This document shows, in pieces, positions 22,708-34,430 of a stretch of 64,000 nucleotides of DNA; position 1 is the stretch's first letter, and each line of letters opens with the position of its first letter. A program made the translations under genes and the position numbers. The notes beneath the pieces were generated by a model. That model was given only the letters and a program-made list of their open reading frames with translations. It was not told where the DNA came from and made no database searches. This stretch comes from Sycobia sp. Sy_11 (lineage: Eukaryota; Arthropoda; Insecta; Hymenoptera; Epichrysomallidae): contig JACCIC010000029.1 of NCBI GenBank assembly GCA_018907035.1, positions 2,311,001 to 2,375,000 on the forward strand. Direction: 5' to 3'.

Positions 22708-23316
22708 TTTGGTGTGCATCCGTTTCGTAACCGTTGACGAAACTTGGGTCCACCACTACACTTCTGAAACCAAACAACAGTCAAACAGTGGGTTGGACCA
22801 GGGGAACCAACTACAAAGAAGGCAAAAACAATTTTTTCGGTGAACAAGGTTATGGCTACTGTTTTTTGGGATGCAAGAGGTATTATATATATTGATTACT
22901 TTGAAAAGGGTAAAACTATCACTGGTCAATTCTACGCAGACTTACTACAACCTTTGAGCCACGAAGTGAAAATTAAACGACCTCATCTGGCGAAGAAAAA
23001 AATCTTGTTTCATCACGATAATGCACCAACGCACACGTCAATCGTTGCGATGGCTAAAATCAACGATCTGAAGTTTGAATTGATGCCGCAACCTCCCTAC
23101 TCTCCAGACCTAGCCACCAGTGACTATTATCTGTTTTCTAACCTCAAAAAATGACGAACTTGACGAATCAGTCTATAGAGATGGCATTACTAGACTAGAA
23201 CATCGATAGGAGAAATGTATCAGCCTTGGAGGTGATTATGTTGAGAAATAAAAAAAAAATTCTTAAAAACGTCGTTTTTCTTGGTCGGGCCGAAAACTTA
23301 TCAATCCACCCTCGTA
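22708..23316 (+). pseudogene. Mariner transposase, C-terminal two-thirds, with 3' terminal repeat
   Basis: The first catalytic block is VTVDETWVHHYTSETKQQS (about 22725-22785), followed by a frameshift near 22790. The frame at 22840-23152 then gives VMATVFWDARGIIYIDYFEK, FHHDNAPTHTS and PPYSPDLATSDYYLFSNL. These three aspartate blocks fit the mariner D,D34D signature. After the stop at 23153, non-coding sequence leads to a terminal repeat ending CCACCCTCGTA at 23316. The 5' third and left terminal repeat are missing. The frameshift makes it inactive. Its terminal repeat differs from that of the 17.6-kb element beyond the first bases. Confidence 0.85.
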
Positions 23317-24901
23317 AATCGTTTTTTCGGTATGTCCTTTTGCAGTATTTTGATTTGAAAAAAGTATAGTAGAAACTTATCGATTACTTCAAAAATTTTA
23401 TGGTGAACAAATGGAAACATATAATGAGTAGATAAAAAAACTTCTATTTACGACGTTATTCTTAAAGTTCAATTGTTTAAACCAAGTTTATAGCTTTTTC
23501 AAAATTTAAAATCTTTCCATTTTCATTGTTTATTTAGCAATAGAAGAATTGAGTTTTTAAAGTTTTAATCTATGCACTTTTGTTCAGAATTATGTCGTGC
23601 ACAAGTTTTATTTGAAACATTTTTCGATTAGAGCAAAATTTCAATTAGAGCATATTTTTTAAATTTTTGAAATGTAAATAAAATAGAGCATTTTTTTACT
23701 ATTTTGAAAGAAATAAACGCGTGACCAATGGATTACGATCCCGATAATTCAGGTTTTTATGCTACACATCCGCAGCTATCAATTAGTACAAAAAAATAGA
23801 CGTTGGAAAAAATGGTACGGGGGACATTTTGGACCTAATTCGCTTGTTCTAATACCGGTACTCGGCAATTCATGTCATTTGGAATCCCAAATAGCTAATG
23901 GGTTGTCGAGCACCGGTTGGTTCCCATGTGGAAGTCTGTTTTTGTCAAGATTGGGCCCGTCTCAAATTTTGCCTCTCCTTCACTTTCCAATATTTCCTAC
24001 CCCCTCTTATGACACTATAACTGCATGATTCCGTGTCGCTAGCTTGCTACTCTTGTCTACTCTTACCCCCGATATTTGACGCTGTTTGCACCACCCTATG
24101 TGTGTGTCTGACGATCGGCCTTTATTTTATCTTATTATAGCAAATCTCAGATAATATGCTTTGTCGAAAACCGGAAAGCTGCAATTTGGAAGTCTGTTTT
24201 TGTCCAATTTTTGGCCATCAGTTAGAGCAACAGTGGATCCGTGCTGGTTGTTAATTGTTCGACCAGTTGGGGCGTCAAACGGTGTATGAAGCATGGATCC
24301 ATTTTGGATCCAGTAGTTGCAAATATGAAACGAATGCATTTTGTAGGTTATGTCTTTTAAGTTTTAACAGTTTCTTGTAGATACGACGTAGAAGCTGAGA
24401 ATACCGAATAGAACTGTTATAATATTATAAGTTGCAATAAAAATATATTAAAAAATATGACAAAACTTACTAATTTATAAAAAATAATTACAAATGTGTA
24501 GTTCTATTTATTTACCATTTGGATCAAGAATGACAGATGTTGTTTACATACAGGTATTGTTATACATTTCTGGAGGTTATAAACAAAATTTCTTGTGAAA
24601 GGTATGTTTTTGTGTCAAAAGTAAAACTAACATAATTGTACAATACTATAATTGTTGATAAAGTTAATAAATTATCGATTTGTATTCTTTTCTATATTGC
24701 AGATGAAAATATCAGACGGGCTTCCTATTTTGCATATTACTGAAAGATTTAAAAAACTGTCAGATAAGTATATAGATTATTTTCAGTTAGATAAACTTAA
24801 TTTTAAGGATTAATACACGAGGAAATCTTGAGTAAAACTGACTAGTATATCTAGCCCGGAATAGGGATACACCGAGTACAGTTATGCACAGGTATAACAT
24901 G
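23317..24901. other. Region without a supported gene; starts with a mariner N-terminal-like repeat
   Basis: The segment 23311-23407 matches 25208-25306 (shared blocks TTTGCAGTATTTTGATTTGA and ACTTATCGATTACTTCAA with small changes). The 25.2-kb copy reads as a mariner N-terminus. The rest, including the balanced-composition part 23760-24330, has no recognisable gene. The phrase GGAAGTCTGTTTTTGTC occurs at about 23930 and 24189. Confidence 0.45.
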
Positions 24902-24958
24902 CGCACACACACACACACGCACACACACACACACACACACGCACACACACACACACAC

Positions 24959-25016
<58 letters not shown>
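24902..25016. repeat. (AC)n microsatellite, about 115 bp
   Basis: A long AC dinucleotide run with a few GC interruptions, followed by a short (AT)n run. The open frames over it are artefacts of the repeat. Confidence 0.98.
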
Positions 25017-25028
<12 letters not shown>

Positions 25029-25207
25029 TAGGATGCGAACATAGTTTCCGATCTTCTCGTTCAGATGGCGATATAAGTAGTACAAAGAGTCAGATGTGTC
25101 GGATCTAGTACTTATTTTTTTAGTTTTGGCATTTACCAATGAAATTCGGTTAATAGGCCCCGTCATTTGTGTAGACATTATAATTTTTTGATCAGTGAAA
25201 AATGCAT

Positions 25208-25560
25208 CGTAATAAATTGTTTTTTCGACATTTCCCTTTGCAGTATTTTAATTTGAAAAAATGTGTAGTACAAATTTATCGATTGCTTCAAGAATGTTAT
25301 GGTGACAAGCTCCATCGCTCACACCATATAGGGAGTAGTTTCAGTGGTTTAGAGAGGAGATAGCGATGTTAATAACAAATAACGTTCTGAACAATCGAAA
25401 AATAATATTAAATTATAATTATATTATAATATTATAATTTACAATTGGAAGAGATTTCAGATGAGACACTTAGTGTGACGCAGACGAGGAATTTATTGAT
25501 GAGTTAAGTCCTAAAATTAAATAAGACGTTTGGATTATGCTATAATTTTATGAACATATT
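25208..25560 (+). pseudogene. Mariner transposase N-terminal relic
   Basis: The frame reads LQYFNLKKCVVQIYRLLQEC followed by YGDK. This fits the first helix-turn-helix of mariner transposases (family pattern F-x-x-K-x-x-A-x-x-x-R-L-L-x-x-x-Y-G). After AT-rich filler, EEISDETLSVTQTRNLL near 25450-25500 matches the second part of the DNA-binding domain. No catalytic domain follows. It is heavily decayed. Confidence 0.5.
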
Positions 25561-26237
25561 CTAAAACATCCTACATTTTTCGATAATGTGCAAAGTACAG
25601 TTCTCAAAGTAAAAATTAATTCAAAACGTTTTATGTTTGAAGTACATATTCAATTAACTTCTATCATTTAAATATTTGGGACTAAATATGTACATTTTAG
25701 TTTATTTTTATTTATTGTAGATTTATATTTTTTCAATGAATAGCTTTCTTTTATCTTTTTACTTTCTACTTAAAATAATAAAATTTTTATTGTATTATTT
25801 TGTAATTTATTTAACTATAAAAATAAAGAAATTAAATTATAACGAACTCTAGGTTTAGGTTACAAAAATTAATTTCGCATTGAAATAATTTTCATGGTCA
25901 TTATGAATATTTCACCTGTGTTTACGAATTCAATGGGCATAGAAAAAGGTTCTGATTGTAAACTATTAACCCTTCCCAAAACTTATTTAATTTTTTTTCA
26001 TAATTTTAGAGCAGCATATCTGATCTAATATTTCAGTTGTAATTAGCTCTATACTATATATATATATAGTTTAAATAGTTTAAAGTATAATTGTAATCGG
26101 GAGCTAATGCGATAAAAATAAAATCTTTAGATAACGTTTCTCGAATAATAATATATAGACTCGATATAGTATATATTTTGAATAAACAAAATACGTTCTC
26201 TGTATCGTCATATCGAGTCCCATATAGAAAAGGGAAA
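25561..26237. other. AT-rich stretch, nothing recognisable
   Basis: There is no open frame of note and no repeat structure beyond short (TA)n patches. Confidence 0.6.
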
Positions 26238-27190
26238 TGTAACGTGATATCTCGGACTCTTAAATTTCGGACAAAGCGACTTCGCGTGCGTTAGCAATTC
26301 AGCGAATTATAATGTTAAACTATTGTACAGCAGAGATTGGAAACTTACAGATATTCGTTTCAAAATAGTAAGTTCACGAAAAATTACTTCGTAATTTTTT
26401 ATTATGTAAGAAATAAGAATCATAGTTACTAATATTATAGTTTATAGAAACGATCGCGAACGACCTCTCGCTAGAAGCTCAACTATATGTACAGATAAGG
26501 TATATGTTTGATCCGTGCCGTGACGGGAAAACCGTAGATTTTGCCTTACACCCAAATAGCTTGTATACCGAATCACACATAAGGTGAACGAATACTTGCT
26601 ATGGGAAAATCTTGAGGTTTTCAAAAGAGGTAAACAGGTTATGCTTCCTAAAAGCAATGATCCGTGCTGTGACAGGAGCTTACCAATATTTTCGTTAAAA
26701 AAGCTACGGACTTATATTGAGATAGGTCGTATTTTAGCTTTGAGAAAATGTTGGGAAGTTCGAAATCAGGTGACGTGTTCGGTTTGCCACCTCGGGCTCT
26801 CCGACCGTCAGGCTGCGTTTGGCGAATGAGGCTCGAAATTTTACCCCATTGAGAGGGGAGTAGAGTTTATAAAAGCGCGGTATGAGCGCTCGGGGATACA
26901 TTCTTTTTCTGATCTCTGCTTAGTAATTTATTGTATTAATCATATTTTGTTTTATTAAATTCAATTTTTAATTTAAATATACTTCGTATTGTTATTTTCT
27001 TATTCTAATAATTAAACCTCCCAGTGTATTGTTCAATTATAACTACTTTGCGACGGGGTGTCTGTCGCTTTTAACTCTTGCCAGTACGGGGGCCTTAGTC
27101 ACACGGTTTATTTTCTTTTATGTATCTGTGTGTAATGGTTAGAGTGTAGATGTAAGGGTCAGCGAGCCGTCGACGTATTTGTTTATGACA
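26238..27190 (+). mobile_element. 5' LTR of a Gypsy element
   Basis: The segment begins TGTAACGTGATA and ends TTTATGACA, with TG...CA ends. It holds a TATA box (TTTATAAAAGCGCGG, about 26868), mixed-composition U3 before it and T-rich sequence after. A primer-site-like sequence and a Gypsy gag-pol relic follow in the same orientation. Length is about 950 bp. I did not find the 3' copy, so the boundaries are inferred from the ends alone. Confidence 0.5.
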
Positions 27191-27191
27191 T

Positions 27192-27208
27192 TGGCGCTCG
27201 CTCTCCCC
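27192..27208 (+). promoter_or_regulatory. Primer-binding-site-like sequence
   Basis: TGGCGCTCGCTCTCCCC begins 2 nt after the proposed LTR end. It starts with the TGG expected for pairing with a tRNA 3' CCA end. The tRNA species is not clear; TGGCGC starts occur in Lys-type sites. Confidence 0.35.
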
Positions 27209-27479
27209 AATTTTAATTGGTCGGGATTCGACGCGATGATTTATGGGGTGGAAGGGTAAGGGCTTGATGACCAGCGCGAAGAAAGCACTTGCTTCGCAAA
27301 CTCTCTCTCCCCTCTGACGTCGATACAATCAATGGTTCTGTGAAAGTATAAAAAATAAATTAAAATAAATTAACGCCAATTAACTCTAAACAATAGAACA
27401 GGAGAAAAAGTATTGGAAATCAAGGAAGATACGAAAGAAAAAGACAAAAAACAAAGAAGTGGCTATGATTAATAATAAT

Positions 27480-27934
27480 TGCCCTAATCGATCATTTTCT
27501 CAGCGCACTAAGAGCAATTCATATGAGCAGTTGCAGTGGCAACATAAAACTCCGTACGTCTCTACGCAAGGAGGCTAGACAGACTCTCGTAGCCCACTCC
27601 AGCAATATCCTCAAGCATCACAGAGATAAATGCAGTCACAGCACCATGAGTTCAGGATTTATCTCAAAACAATGCAAAGAATTTGTTATAAATGCAAAAA
27701 TCCGAGGCATAAAGTGGTAACTTACCCGCAAACAGTATGCTTCGCGTGTGAAAAAGTCGGACATATAGCTTTAACATGTCCACAGATTAAAAGCAAAAAA
27801 TACTATTGCTATCGTTGTGGATATCAAGGTGTAGTATTTAGAAATTGTCCGAAGTGTAATCCTGCGCAACACCCTTCGGGAAACAAAATACTGGGGGAAG
27901 GGAGCAAACGCCCCCTATCCCGGACAATGGCTTA
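27480..27934 (+). pseudogene. Gypsy gag relic with three zinc knuckles
   Basis: The frame 27630-27934 carries CYKCKNPRHKVVTYP (last Cys lost), CFACEKVGHIALTC (complete C-x2-C-x4-H-x4-C) and CYRCGYQGVVFRNC (His replaced by Val). Upstream frames are rich in Gln, Ser and basic residues but show no capsid domain. These knuckles would bind element RNA. Two of three are damaged and the frame ends at 27933. Confidence 0.75.
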
Positions 27935-28528
27935 AGACATAGAGAGTAATAGTGATAAAGAGAATTTAAGTGTAAAGGAAAATCAAGAAGAGATACAGGC
28001 TTTACCGTCCCTTCAGAGAGAGTATGAGAAAGAGAAAGATAGAGAGTGACTATGGGAAAGCGAATGGTAGAAAGAAAGAGTATGAGAAAGAAAGTAAAGG
28101 ATTAGGAGAAAATGCAAGCACTCGAAATACTGAGGAAGCAAATATTGGTAGCTTGTACTTGAGAGACTAGGAAACACAATTTATTCTAGACGTGAAACTC
28201 CAGGAGGAAAAGATGTGCAATTAACTCATCATAGTTCATGTTTAAACGGCAATACCCTGAAATATAGAGAGAAGGAAAGCCATAATAGTGACTATCATAG
28301 ATTATTGCACGTATGTTTAGTACATCACCAATAAAGAGATTAAGACAAAGAAAGAGAGAAAATTTTAACTTCAATGACAATTTAAATAAGTTTTATAATT
28401 AACGAGAAAAAAATGAGAACAATAATTTATGGAAAAATAGAAACCAGAGTAAGAGTAAAGAGAATATAATAGCACATAAGAATGAGTCAAAGAGTAGAGA
28501 GAACGGAAGAGATAAAGAGAGGGAAAAT
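27935..28528 (+). other. Purine-rich low-complexity spacer replacing protease and RT
   Basis: The plus strand is strongly purine-biased (GAGAAAGAGAAAGATAGAGA-type sequence). The protease and most of RT, expected here in a Gypsy, are absent. Either a deletion joined flanking low-complexity DNA or the copy was always defective. Confidence 0.5.
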
Positions 28529-29928
28529 ATGAGAAGAGAGAATATTAGAGACTGTGAAAAAGAGATAATAATTAATCAGGTCAAATTCATAAGTAGGGAT
28601 CATGAAAACGTTATTGTGTTTGCTTTCAACATCCGCATAGCAACTTGGATGCTAGAGATACAGCAATACAATTGTGAGTTACGTTATAACAAAGGCACTC
28701 TTCATGTTGTACCAGATACGCTCTCTCGCAACGTAATGAGGTAAGAGCGCGCCCTAAGAAGTACGAGGATTGGATAATTGCTGATGTTATGCTCTACAAA
28801 TGTACGAGGAATATTTTATTAGATTCATTATATAGTGGAGATGAAGCTTGGAAGTTAGTCGTTCCACTGAACTATCGAGAGGAAGTCATGGGGAATGCTC
28901 ATAATGAGTCATTCGCTGACCATCTCGGTAAAGAGAGAACACATGATTTGATTGCACGGGAGTTCTTATGGCCCGGAATGTATTTCGACATAAAAACATA
29001 TTGTCAACAATGCAATACATGCCAGAAATATAAAGTTTTACAAGTGAGTCCGCAAGGTTTGTTGAAGCCTAGGCATCTTGTGAAACCAAGGTTCGTAGTT
29101 GCCACATATCTGATGTATTTCCCAGGTTCTGGTTCACAGATCCAGTATCTTATAGTTTTTCAAGATTTATTCACGAAATGGGTAGAAGTGAAAACCATTC
29201 GGACTACAACTCGTAAAAGCAGTGCAGTAGCCTTAGAAGAGCTCATCCTATTTAGATGGGGTCCTACAATTTATTTTGTAACCGATAATGGAGCTGAATG
29301 GAGAAATGCGTTTTTAGGTGAGCTGTGGAAAATTATGGTATTAAGAGATCATTTATCCCACCCTATTATGCACGCCCAACTTCGGTTGAGATGGTGAATA
29401 GAACATTGAAAACAATCATTTCGATGTACGTTAACAACAACCATAAAACATGCGATAAATATCTGCACCAGTTCAGATATACAGTTAAAAGTGTTACTCA
29501 GTCATGCACACGAATACCTCCCGCCCTTTGAAATTTTGGAACGCACCCGGAGCCAGTAATATGTTACGGAGAGCATGTGAACCTCGAAAGGTTATCGTGA
29601 AGATTACAGAGATTGAGTGGTTAGAAAGGATTAAAGAGTTAGATGAAGTAAAAGATTTAGTTTATAAGCACATTCATTGGATATTCAGAAACTTCGGTAC
29701 AATAAACATAGAAAAGATATAGTTTTTTTGTCGGTAATAAGGTTCTCTGGAAAACGCATAATCTCTGTAATGCAATCAAAGCTATAAATGCAAAACTCGA
29801 ACTGAAATACGACGGACCGTTTTTAATTACAGATGTTATTGCACCATACGTTTACAAATTGGACATCAGCAATACGAGAAAGAATAATGTAGTCCATTCT
29901 TTCGCATTAAAAAATCTGGTCGAATAGA
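28529..29928 (+). pseudogene. Gypsy RNase H end and integrase relic
   Basis: It starts in RNase H (TWMLEIQQYNCELRYNKGTL ending VVPDTLSR). The integrase frame (28789-29394) has the zinc-binding residues NAHNESFADHLG and YCQQCNTCQKYK. The first catalytic block reads FVVATYLMYFPG where an aspartate (ATDL) is expected, so D is replaced by Y. The second block FVTDNGAEWRN is intact. After a frame change near 29390, SVEMVNRTLKTII carries the glutamate. Further frames lead to ELKYDGPFLITDVIAPYVYK, the GPF-type C-terminal block, and the frame ends near 29926. The lost aspartate and frameshifts inactivate it. Confidence 0.85.
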
Positions 29929-30660
29929 GAAATGTTGAGTAGCTTTAATTCGGAATTCTGAGAATCGGTGATAATTGTTTTTTCTTGTATTTTTACCGAA
30001 CACCAGATATAGAGGAAAAGAAGTAGAAATGGAGTAGAGAAAAAGTATAAGTTATATGTAGAGAGTGGTGCAGAGATAAAGTGTCAGCCATAATATTTTC
30101 TTCTTCGTTTTAGAATGATGGAGATTGTGGAGATATCTGAGCCCAACTGCAATCTGACCAAGCCTTACTGTATGTCTCCGTGCCTGGGGAGAAGACAGGA
30201 TCTCCTCACTCCGCAGTGTCGACAATGCCGATATCTTTTATGGATATCGGTATCTCGGACTGCGACCTGAGCGATTTGACTCTTGATTTGGCCGAAGATC
30301 CTCTGCGTATCCTGCCAGAAACTCTGAAGGACTTTGAGAATCAAGATCCTGTTATCCACCCCGTTACTATTTCGACCTATGCAGTCTCAAAAAAAATTAT
30401 ATCAGCAGGAGCGTTCATAGTCCCGCAGCAATCTGGATTGGCAAGTAAGGAGGTAAGAGTAAAGGAGGCTAAGAGGAAGCGAAAAGTATTGAGTAAAGAG
30501 AATACGAGAGAAAGAGTACAGAGGTAACAGAGAAAGGAGGAAAATATAGAGAGTAAGAGGGAAAGAGAGGGGAGAAGAAGTAAACAAGAACAATAAAAAA
30601 AGGAAGGGAAAAGGGTGTCATAAGTGTTGAGGCGGAAACCTAAGGGTAGCTTCTTACTCT
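29929..30660 (+). other. Unassigned acidic open frame and purine-rich tract
   Basis: The frame 30180-30526 (about 115 codons, opening with GTG, internal Met about 15 codons in) encodes an acidic stretch (ISDCDLSDLTLDLAEDPLRI). A Lys/Arg-rich tail follows, caused by purine-rich repeats. I do not recognise it. It may be element-derived gag-like or 3' sequence. 30430-30620 is low-complexity purine-rich DNA. Confidence 0.3.
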
Positions 30661-31959
30661 TCGACATATTTTGTAAGCAATTGTAAATGTGTCAGGAAAG
30701 AGGCTGTCTTATCCACCTTGGCAAACGTTTTCTGTCCTTCTAAGTTATTTCCAGAAAGTCTAATACAGGAGAAAGTAATCATACGCTCCCAATAACAGCA
30801 GAATGGAGGATGATGAGGATGAATTTCCCCTTCCACTAATTTAAAAAAGAAAAAAAAAATCTTACAATCCTAGAAGACAATTCATCTTGGATGACATCAT
30901 CTCGCTACGGGATCCTGAATACAGCTCAACTACTAAATAGAGTGGTTGATCCTCCTATCCTGAAGAACCAGGAGCAACAGAATGCAGCCCCTCTCCCTCT
31001 ACAAAAGGACCTGTCACACTACCAGATTTGTTGCGTCCATCGATCTGGTCTCTTGACTACTATATTCTAGTTACCCAGACCTGTCCACATATTTTTCGGA
31101 ATATAATCATAGAAGAGATCAGCTCGGAAGAAGAATGTTCACGATAACACAAAGCTAAGATAGAGGAGGAGCATTGGGTGAAATTTTGAAACTCAATGAG
31201 AAGAGCGTATCCATAGGAGTTACGAAAATATGAAGGTTTTATTTGGAAATCCAGGGAGGCCAAGGAGAAGAATCCCAATCAATAATTAGAATGGTTAGAT
31301 CGCGTCTTAACCTGAATATCATTCGGGGCGACTGCAATCTGGGCTTGAGAGCCAAGGTTCTGCTGAAGAGTTCAGGGTAACCAAATTGCAACAGGAGAAA
31401 CATGTTAGGACTAGCCTAAGGCATTACCAAACGGCTCTCTTGGGCCTTGCTCAGGCTTCGGTGGGTGGTCGGGATCATGACGCGATTAAGAAAGAAAGAA
31501 GAGAGAGATACAAAGAATAGAAGAGTAGAGTTTAGACAGATGCTATTACACCGAAAGAAAAAGGGTCAACAGGAAGAAGAAAGAAGAGATCGAGAAGAGA
31601 ATAGAGACAGAAAAGAAAAAGAAGATAGAGAAAGAGAAAGAATTATAGACGAAAGAAGAAAGCAAGAAAAGAGAAGACAAATCGAAAGAGTAGAGAAAGA
31701 AGAGAGAGAAAGAGAAAGAATTAGACAAGAAACAAGAGAACATGAAAAGAGAAGAGAAATAGAATGATCAGAGAAAGGAGAGAGTGAAAGAAACAGAATA
31801 GGGAAAGAAAGAAGAGCAGCCCAATAGCACCAGAGAGACAGAGAAAGTAGACCAAAATAATGATGAGAACCAGTAATGAGAGAAAAAGACAATGTAAGAG
31901 TACATGAAGGGGAAGGACTCAGGGGGAGGGCAAGTATTTGAGAATGTCGGGACAACAGG
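30661..31959 (+). repeat. Purine-rich (GAAAGA)n-type low-complexity tract
   Basis: 31480-31850 is almost pure A/G on the plus strand. Long open frames on either strand here (Arg/Glu-rich one way, Ser/Leu/Phe-rich the other) follow from the composition. 30661-31470 is balanced sequence with short purine patches and no recognised gene. Confidence 0.75.
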
Positions 31960-32277
31960 AGATTCGGGGTTCCTCGAGTGGTCAAATAATACAAGATCAA
32001 TGCTTTGATCATCTGGGAAGGAACCTTAGGGATTATTCATTCGGAGGATTACATCCGATTTCTAATCATGCTAGGACTGATCATGCCTCGGCGCTCTGTT
32101 ATTTATGCTGACAGAGCGGTCACACTCATGCCCGATATCCAAACCGGGATAAGCAGAGGCCAATTTATTAATCTGCTTTCACTGTGGGAGAAGGTTCCGC
32201 ATTTGTGGAACTGCGAGCGGTGCAGCGATGCCCATTAAGCACATCGTCAGAAGAAGGGGCTCTCTGACTTCCGTGCG
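31960..32277. other. Balanced-composition junction between purine tract and LINE
   Basis: No domain is recognised. Short inverted words occur (ATGCTGACAGAGCGG region), and the sequence may be a leftover of an LTR element or of the LINE's missing 3' half. Confidence 0.35.
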
Positions 32278-33408
32278 CTATCGAAGTTCCGGCGGACCCC
32301 GACCTCCCAGGGCGCATGTTACAATTTTATAACCGTTGCCCCAGGGATCCGAGTCCACCTCGTCGATTAGTTTTGTCCAACACCGTTTCTTACTGTCATT
32401 GATCGCGTATCTCAGTCGCTGTCTGGGGCGACTATACTCCGTAGAGTATAGTCCCACTACGCCTGGACTTCGGGCTCGTTGAGCTTTCCGTCTGAGCTTC
32501 AAACAATTGCTTCTGAGATCCGCGATCTCGGCTGTCCACCAGTATGTTTGTCGTCTGTTTCGTACTTTCTGTTTCCTGGGCATAGTGGCATCGCGTAGGC
32601 GCTGAAGAAAGTCAGTGTTTGCCGCCGCTAACGGCTCCACCCTGTCCCGGTTCGTCAACTCTTGAGGCACCTCTCGTAAAGGAGGCTTTGCATTTTGCAG
32701 ATACCTTTCGAGTTCATCTATGTCTAGGCGTTTGGGGTTCCACCCCGTAGATCTTGTGCCCCGTCTCCTCACCTGTCTCGTCGCGTCTGTCAGTTTGAAG
32801 GCAATGTACTGGTGATCACTGGCCGTATACTCCTGGATCACCCGCCACGCCCTTATCCTAGTCCGAATTCTGTCCGAGGTCAAAGTCACGTCTGGTATGG
32901 AGTTACCATACCCCGGTCGTCTGTACGTCGGTATCGTTCCTTTGTTAACTACTACCAGGTCCAGCCTTGTGGCCATCTCCAGCAGCAGTCTTCCCCGTCT
33001 GTTGGTCAAGGGCATTCCCCGCTCGATCGCCCGCACTTTAAAATCGCCCGCCACGATCACGTTACCAGGGATTTTCGGCACCGTGTCCTCGATTTTTCCA
33101 AGTTTAGTCGCGTACTAGGAGGCACTGCTGTTTGGGTTTAGGTAAACACTGACATAGGTTATGTCAGCGACCGTCACCCAGGCACAGTCCTCCTCAGTCC
33201 CGCTGTGTACGATATTCGATGCGCCCTTTCCACGTAGCCAAACTGCGGACTTCCCCGAGCTGCTTGTGAGCCAAGTCGGTAATCGTCTGTTTTTGTATTG
33301 CTCACTGATAATCAGCACGTCGATGTCCAGTTCCGCCGCAATCTGCGGGAGCAGTGCGGCTGCCACGCTGCTCCCGTTCATATCGCATTGGAGTATCGTC
33401 ATCGTCAT
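32278..33408 (-). pseudogene. R1-like LINE ORF2: endonuclease and linker, no RT
   Basis: ORF2 probably starts at the ATG at 33408 (MTMTILQCDMNGSSVAAALL). An apurinic-type endonuclease domain follows: VLIISEQYKNRR, then after an in-frame TAG at 33115-33117, GNVIVAGDFKVRAIERG and TASDHQYIAFKL. These blocks fit R1-clade endonucleases, which nick target DNA to start reverse transcription. A basic linker (KQKVRNRRQTYWWTAEIADL) precedes the place where RT should begin. The frame ends at 32278 and RT is missing. Loss of the 3' part is unusual for LINEs, which normally lose the 5' end. The catalytic GDFN reads GDFK. Confidence 0.75.
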
Positions 33409-33428
33409 TGTGTGACTGTCTTTGTCTT

Positions 33429-34430
33429 CTATTCTATCATGAACGTGGCACACGACGACGAGCCAGGTAAGTGTTGCCTGTCTCGGATAATATCTCCAGT
33501 GCACAGGAAACACTCCCCACGACTCTTGCAGTCCCTGTGGGAATGATGCTCGAGACCGCATCGCCAATAGCAGCTTCGTCTGTCCAGTCCTTTACAGTTT
33601 TCCCGCACATGACCGAATCCGAAGCATCTATAGCATCGCGAGACGCATATCCTTGCTCTTATTCTTGATATAACCCACCCGATTTTAATACGCCCTTTCC
33701 TTAAGAGGTCGGTAGCCTCTTTTACGTCAAAATCGTAGACCGACATTCTCTGTCCTCGACTTTTAACGTCGAAAACATAGGGCCGACGGTCTGCAGTCCG
33801 TCCCGTTTCCCGATTTAACGCATTTGCAATGTCCTTGTCGGTCGTGACACAGTCCAAGTCTAGGAATTTCAGTGTCACCCTGGAGGTCAAATCTTTTACG
33901 CGTCTAGTCTCTCCGACAGCGTCTTGAAGAACCTGTCGGAAGTCCGTCTCGTTGTTCAGTCTGGACAGCTGTAAAAGTGCCGCGCCGTCTTTTGTCTATC
34001 TTATTGTTCTGACTTGAGTATTACACTTGTCAGGTTCCACCTTTTGCCGTATTGTTCGTACCACGTCTACGTAAGTCTGTCCCTCAGCCGGCTTGATCAT
34101 GATCACTCCTCGCCTGCCTTTGAGGTTAGGGCGATCAGACCCGCGACCTTGTAGTCTCGCTTTTGTCTGCTTTTTTGTCGGTTTGTCGTCCGTCTCGGTT
34201 GTTTTCGGTTTCTTATGTTTTGAGACCACCGTCGCCCATCTTCTGGTCTCGGTCGTCCGCTGTTGTGCGGCCGCCTGCTCCGGAGTAGGGGTCTGACGGT
34301 CTCTTTTCCGTTTTTGAGGAGTTGCCTCCTCACATTCACTCCGTCGTTCATCTTTCTGTTTTTTTCCGAGCAGTCTCATTCGCTTGAGTTCATACTGTCC
34401 GATTTCCACTGCTATTTCCATTGATCTCAC
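33429..34430 (-). pseudogene. R1-like LINE ORF1 (gag-like, zinc knuckles)
   Basis: The 5' frame (34430-33996) is basic and Gln/Lys/Arg-rich (TPQKRKRDRQTPTPEQAAAQ) and then gives RGVIMIKPAEGQTYVDVVRT. The continuation (33890-33429) has DKDIANALNRETGR and the knuckles CYRCFGFGHVRENC and CYWRCGLEHHSHRDC. These fit ORF1 proteins of R1-clade LINEs, which coat the RNA. A stop and frame change around 33900-34000 split the protein. ORF2 begins just downstream, with the two overlapping or nearly so, as usual in the clade. Confidence 0.75.

Noticed and set aside
24787..25178. Open frames over the (AC)n tract
   Set aside because: They encode only Cys/Val or Thr/His repeats produced by the microsatellite.
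31447..32012. Long Arg/Glu-rich frame (plus) and Leu/Ser-rich frame (minus)
   Set aside because: Both result from a purine-rich low-complexity tract with no start context or domain.
33429..33668. Zinc-finger host gene from the CCHC array
   Set aside because: The array sits in LINE ORF1 directly upstream of an endonuclease frame.
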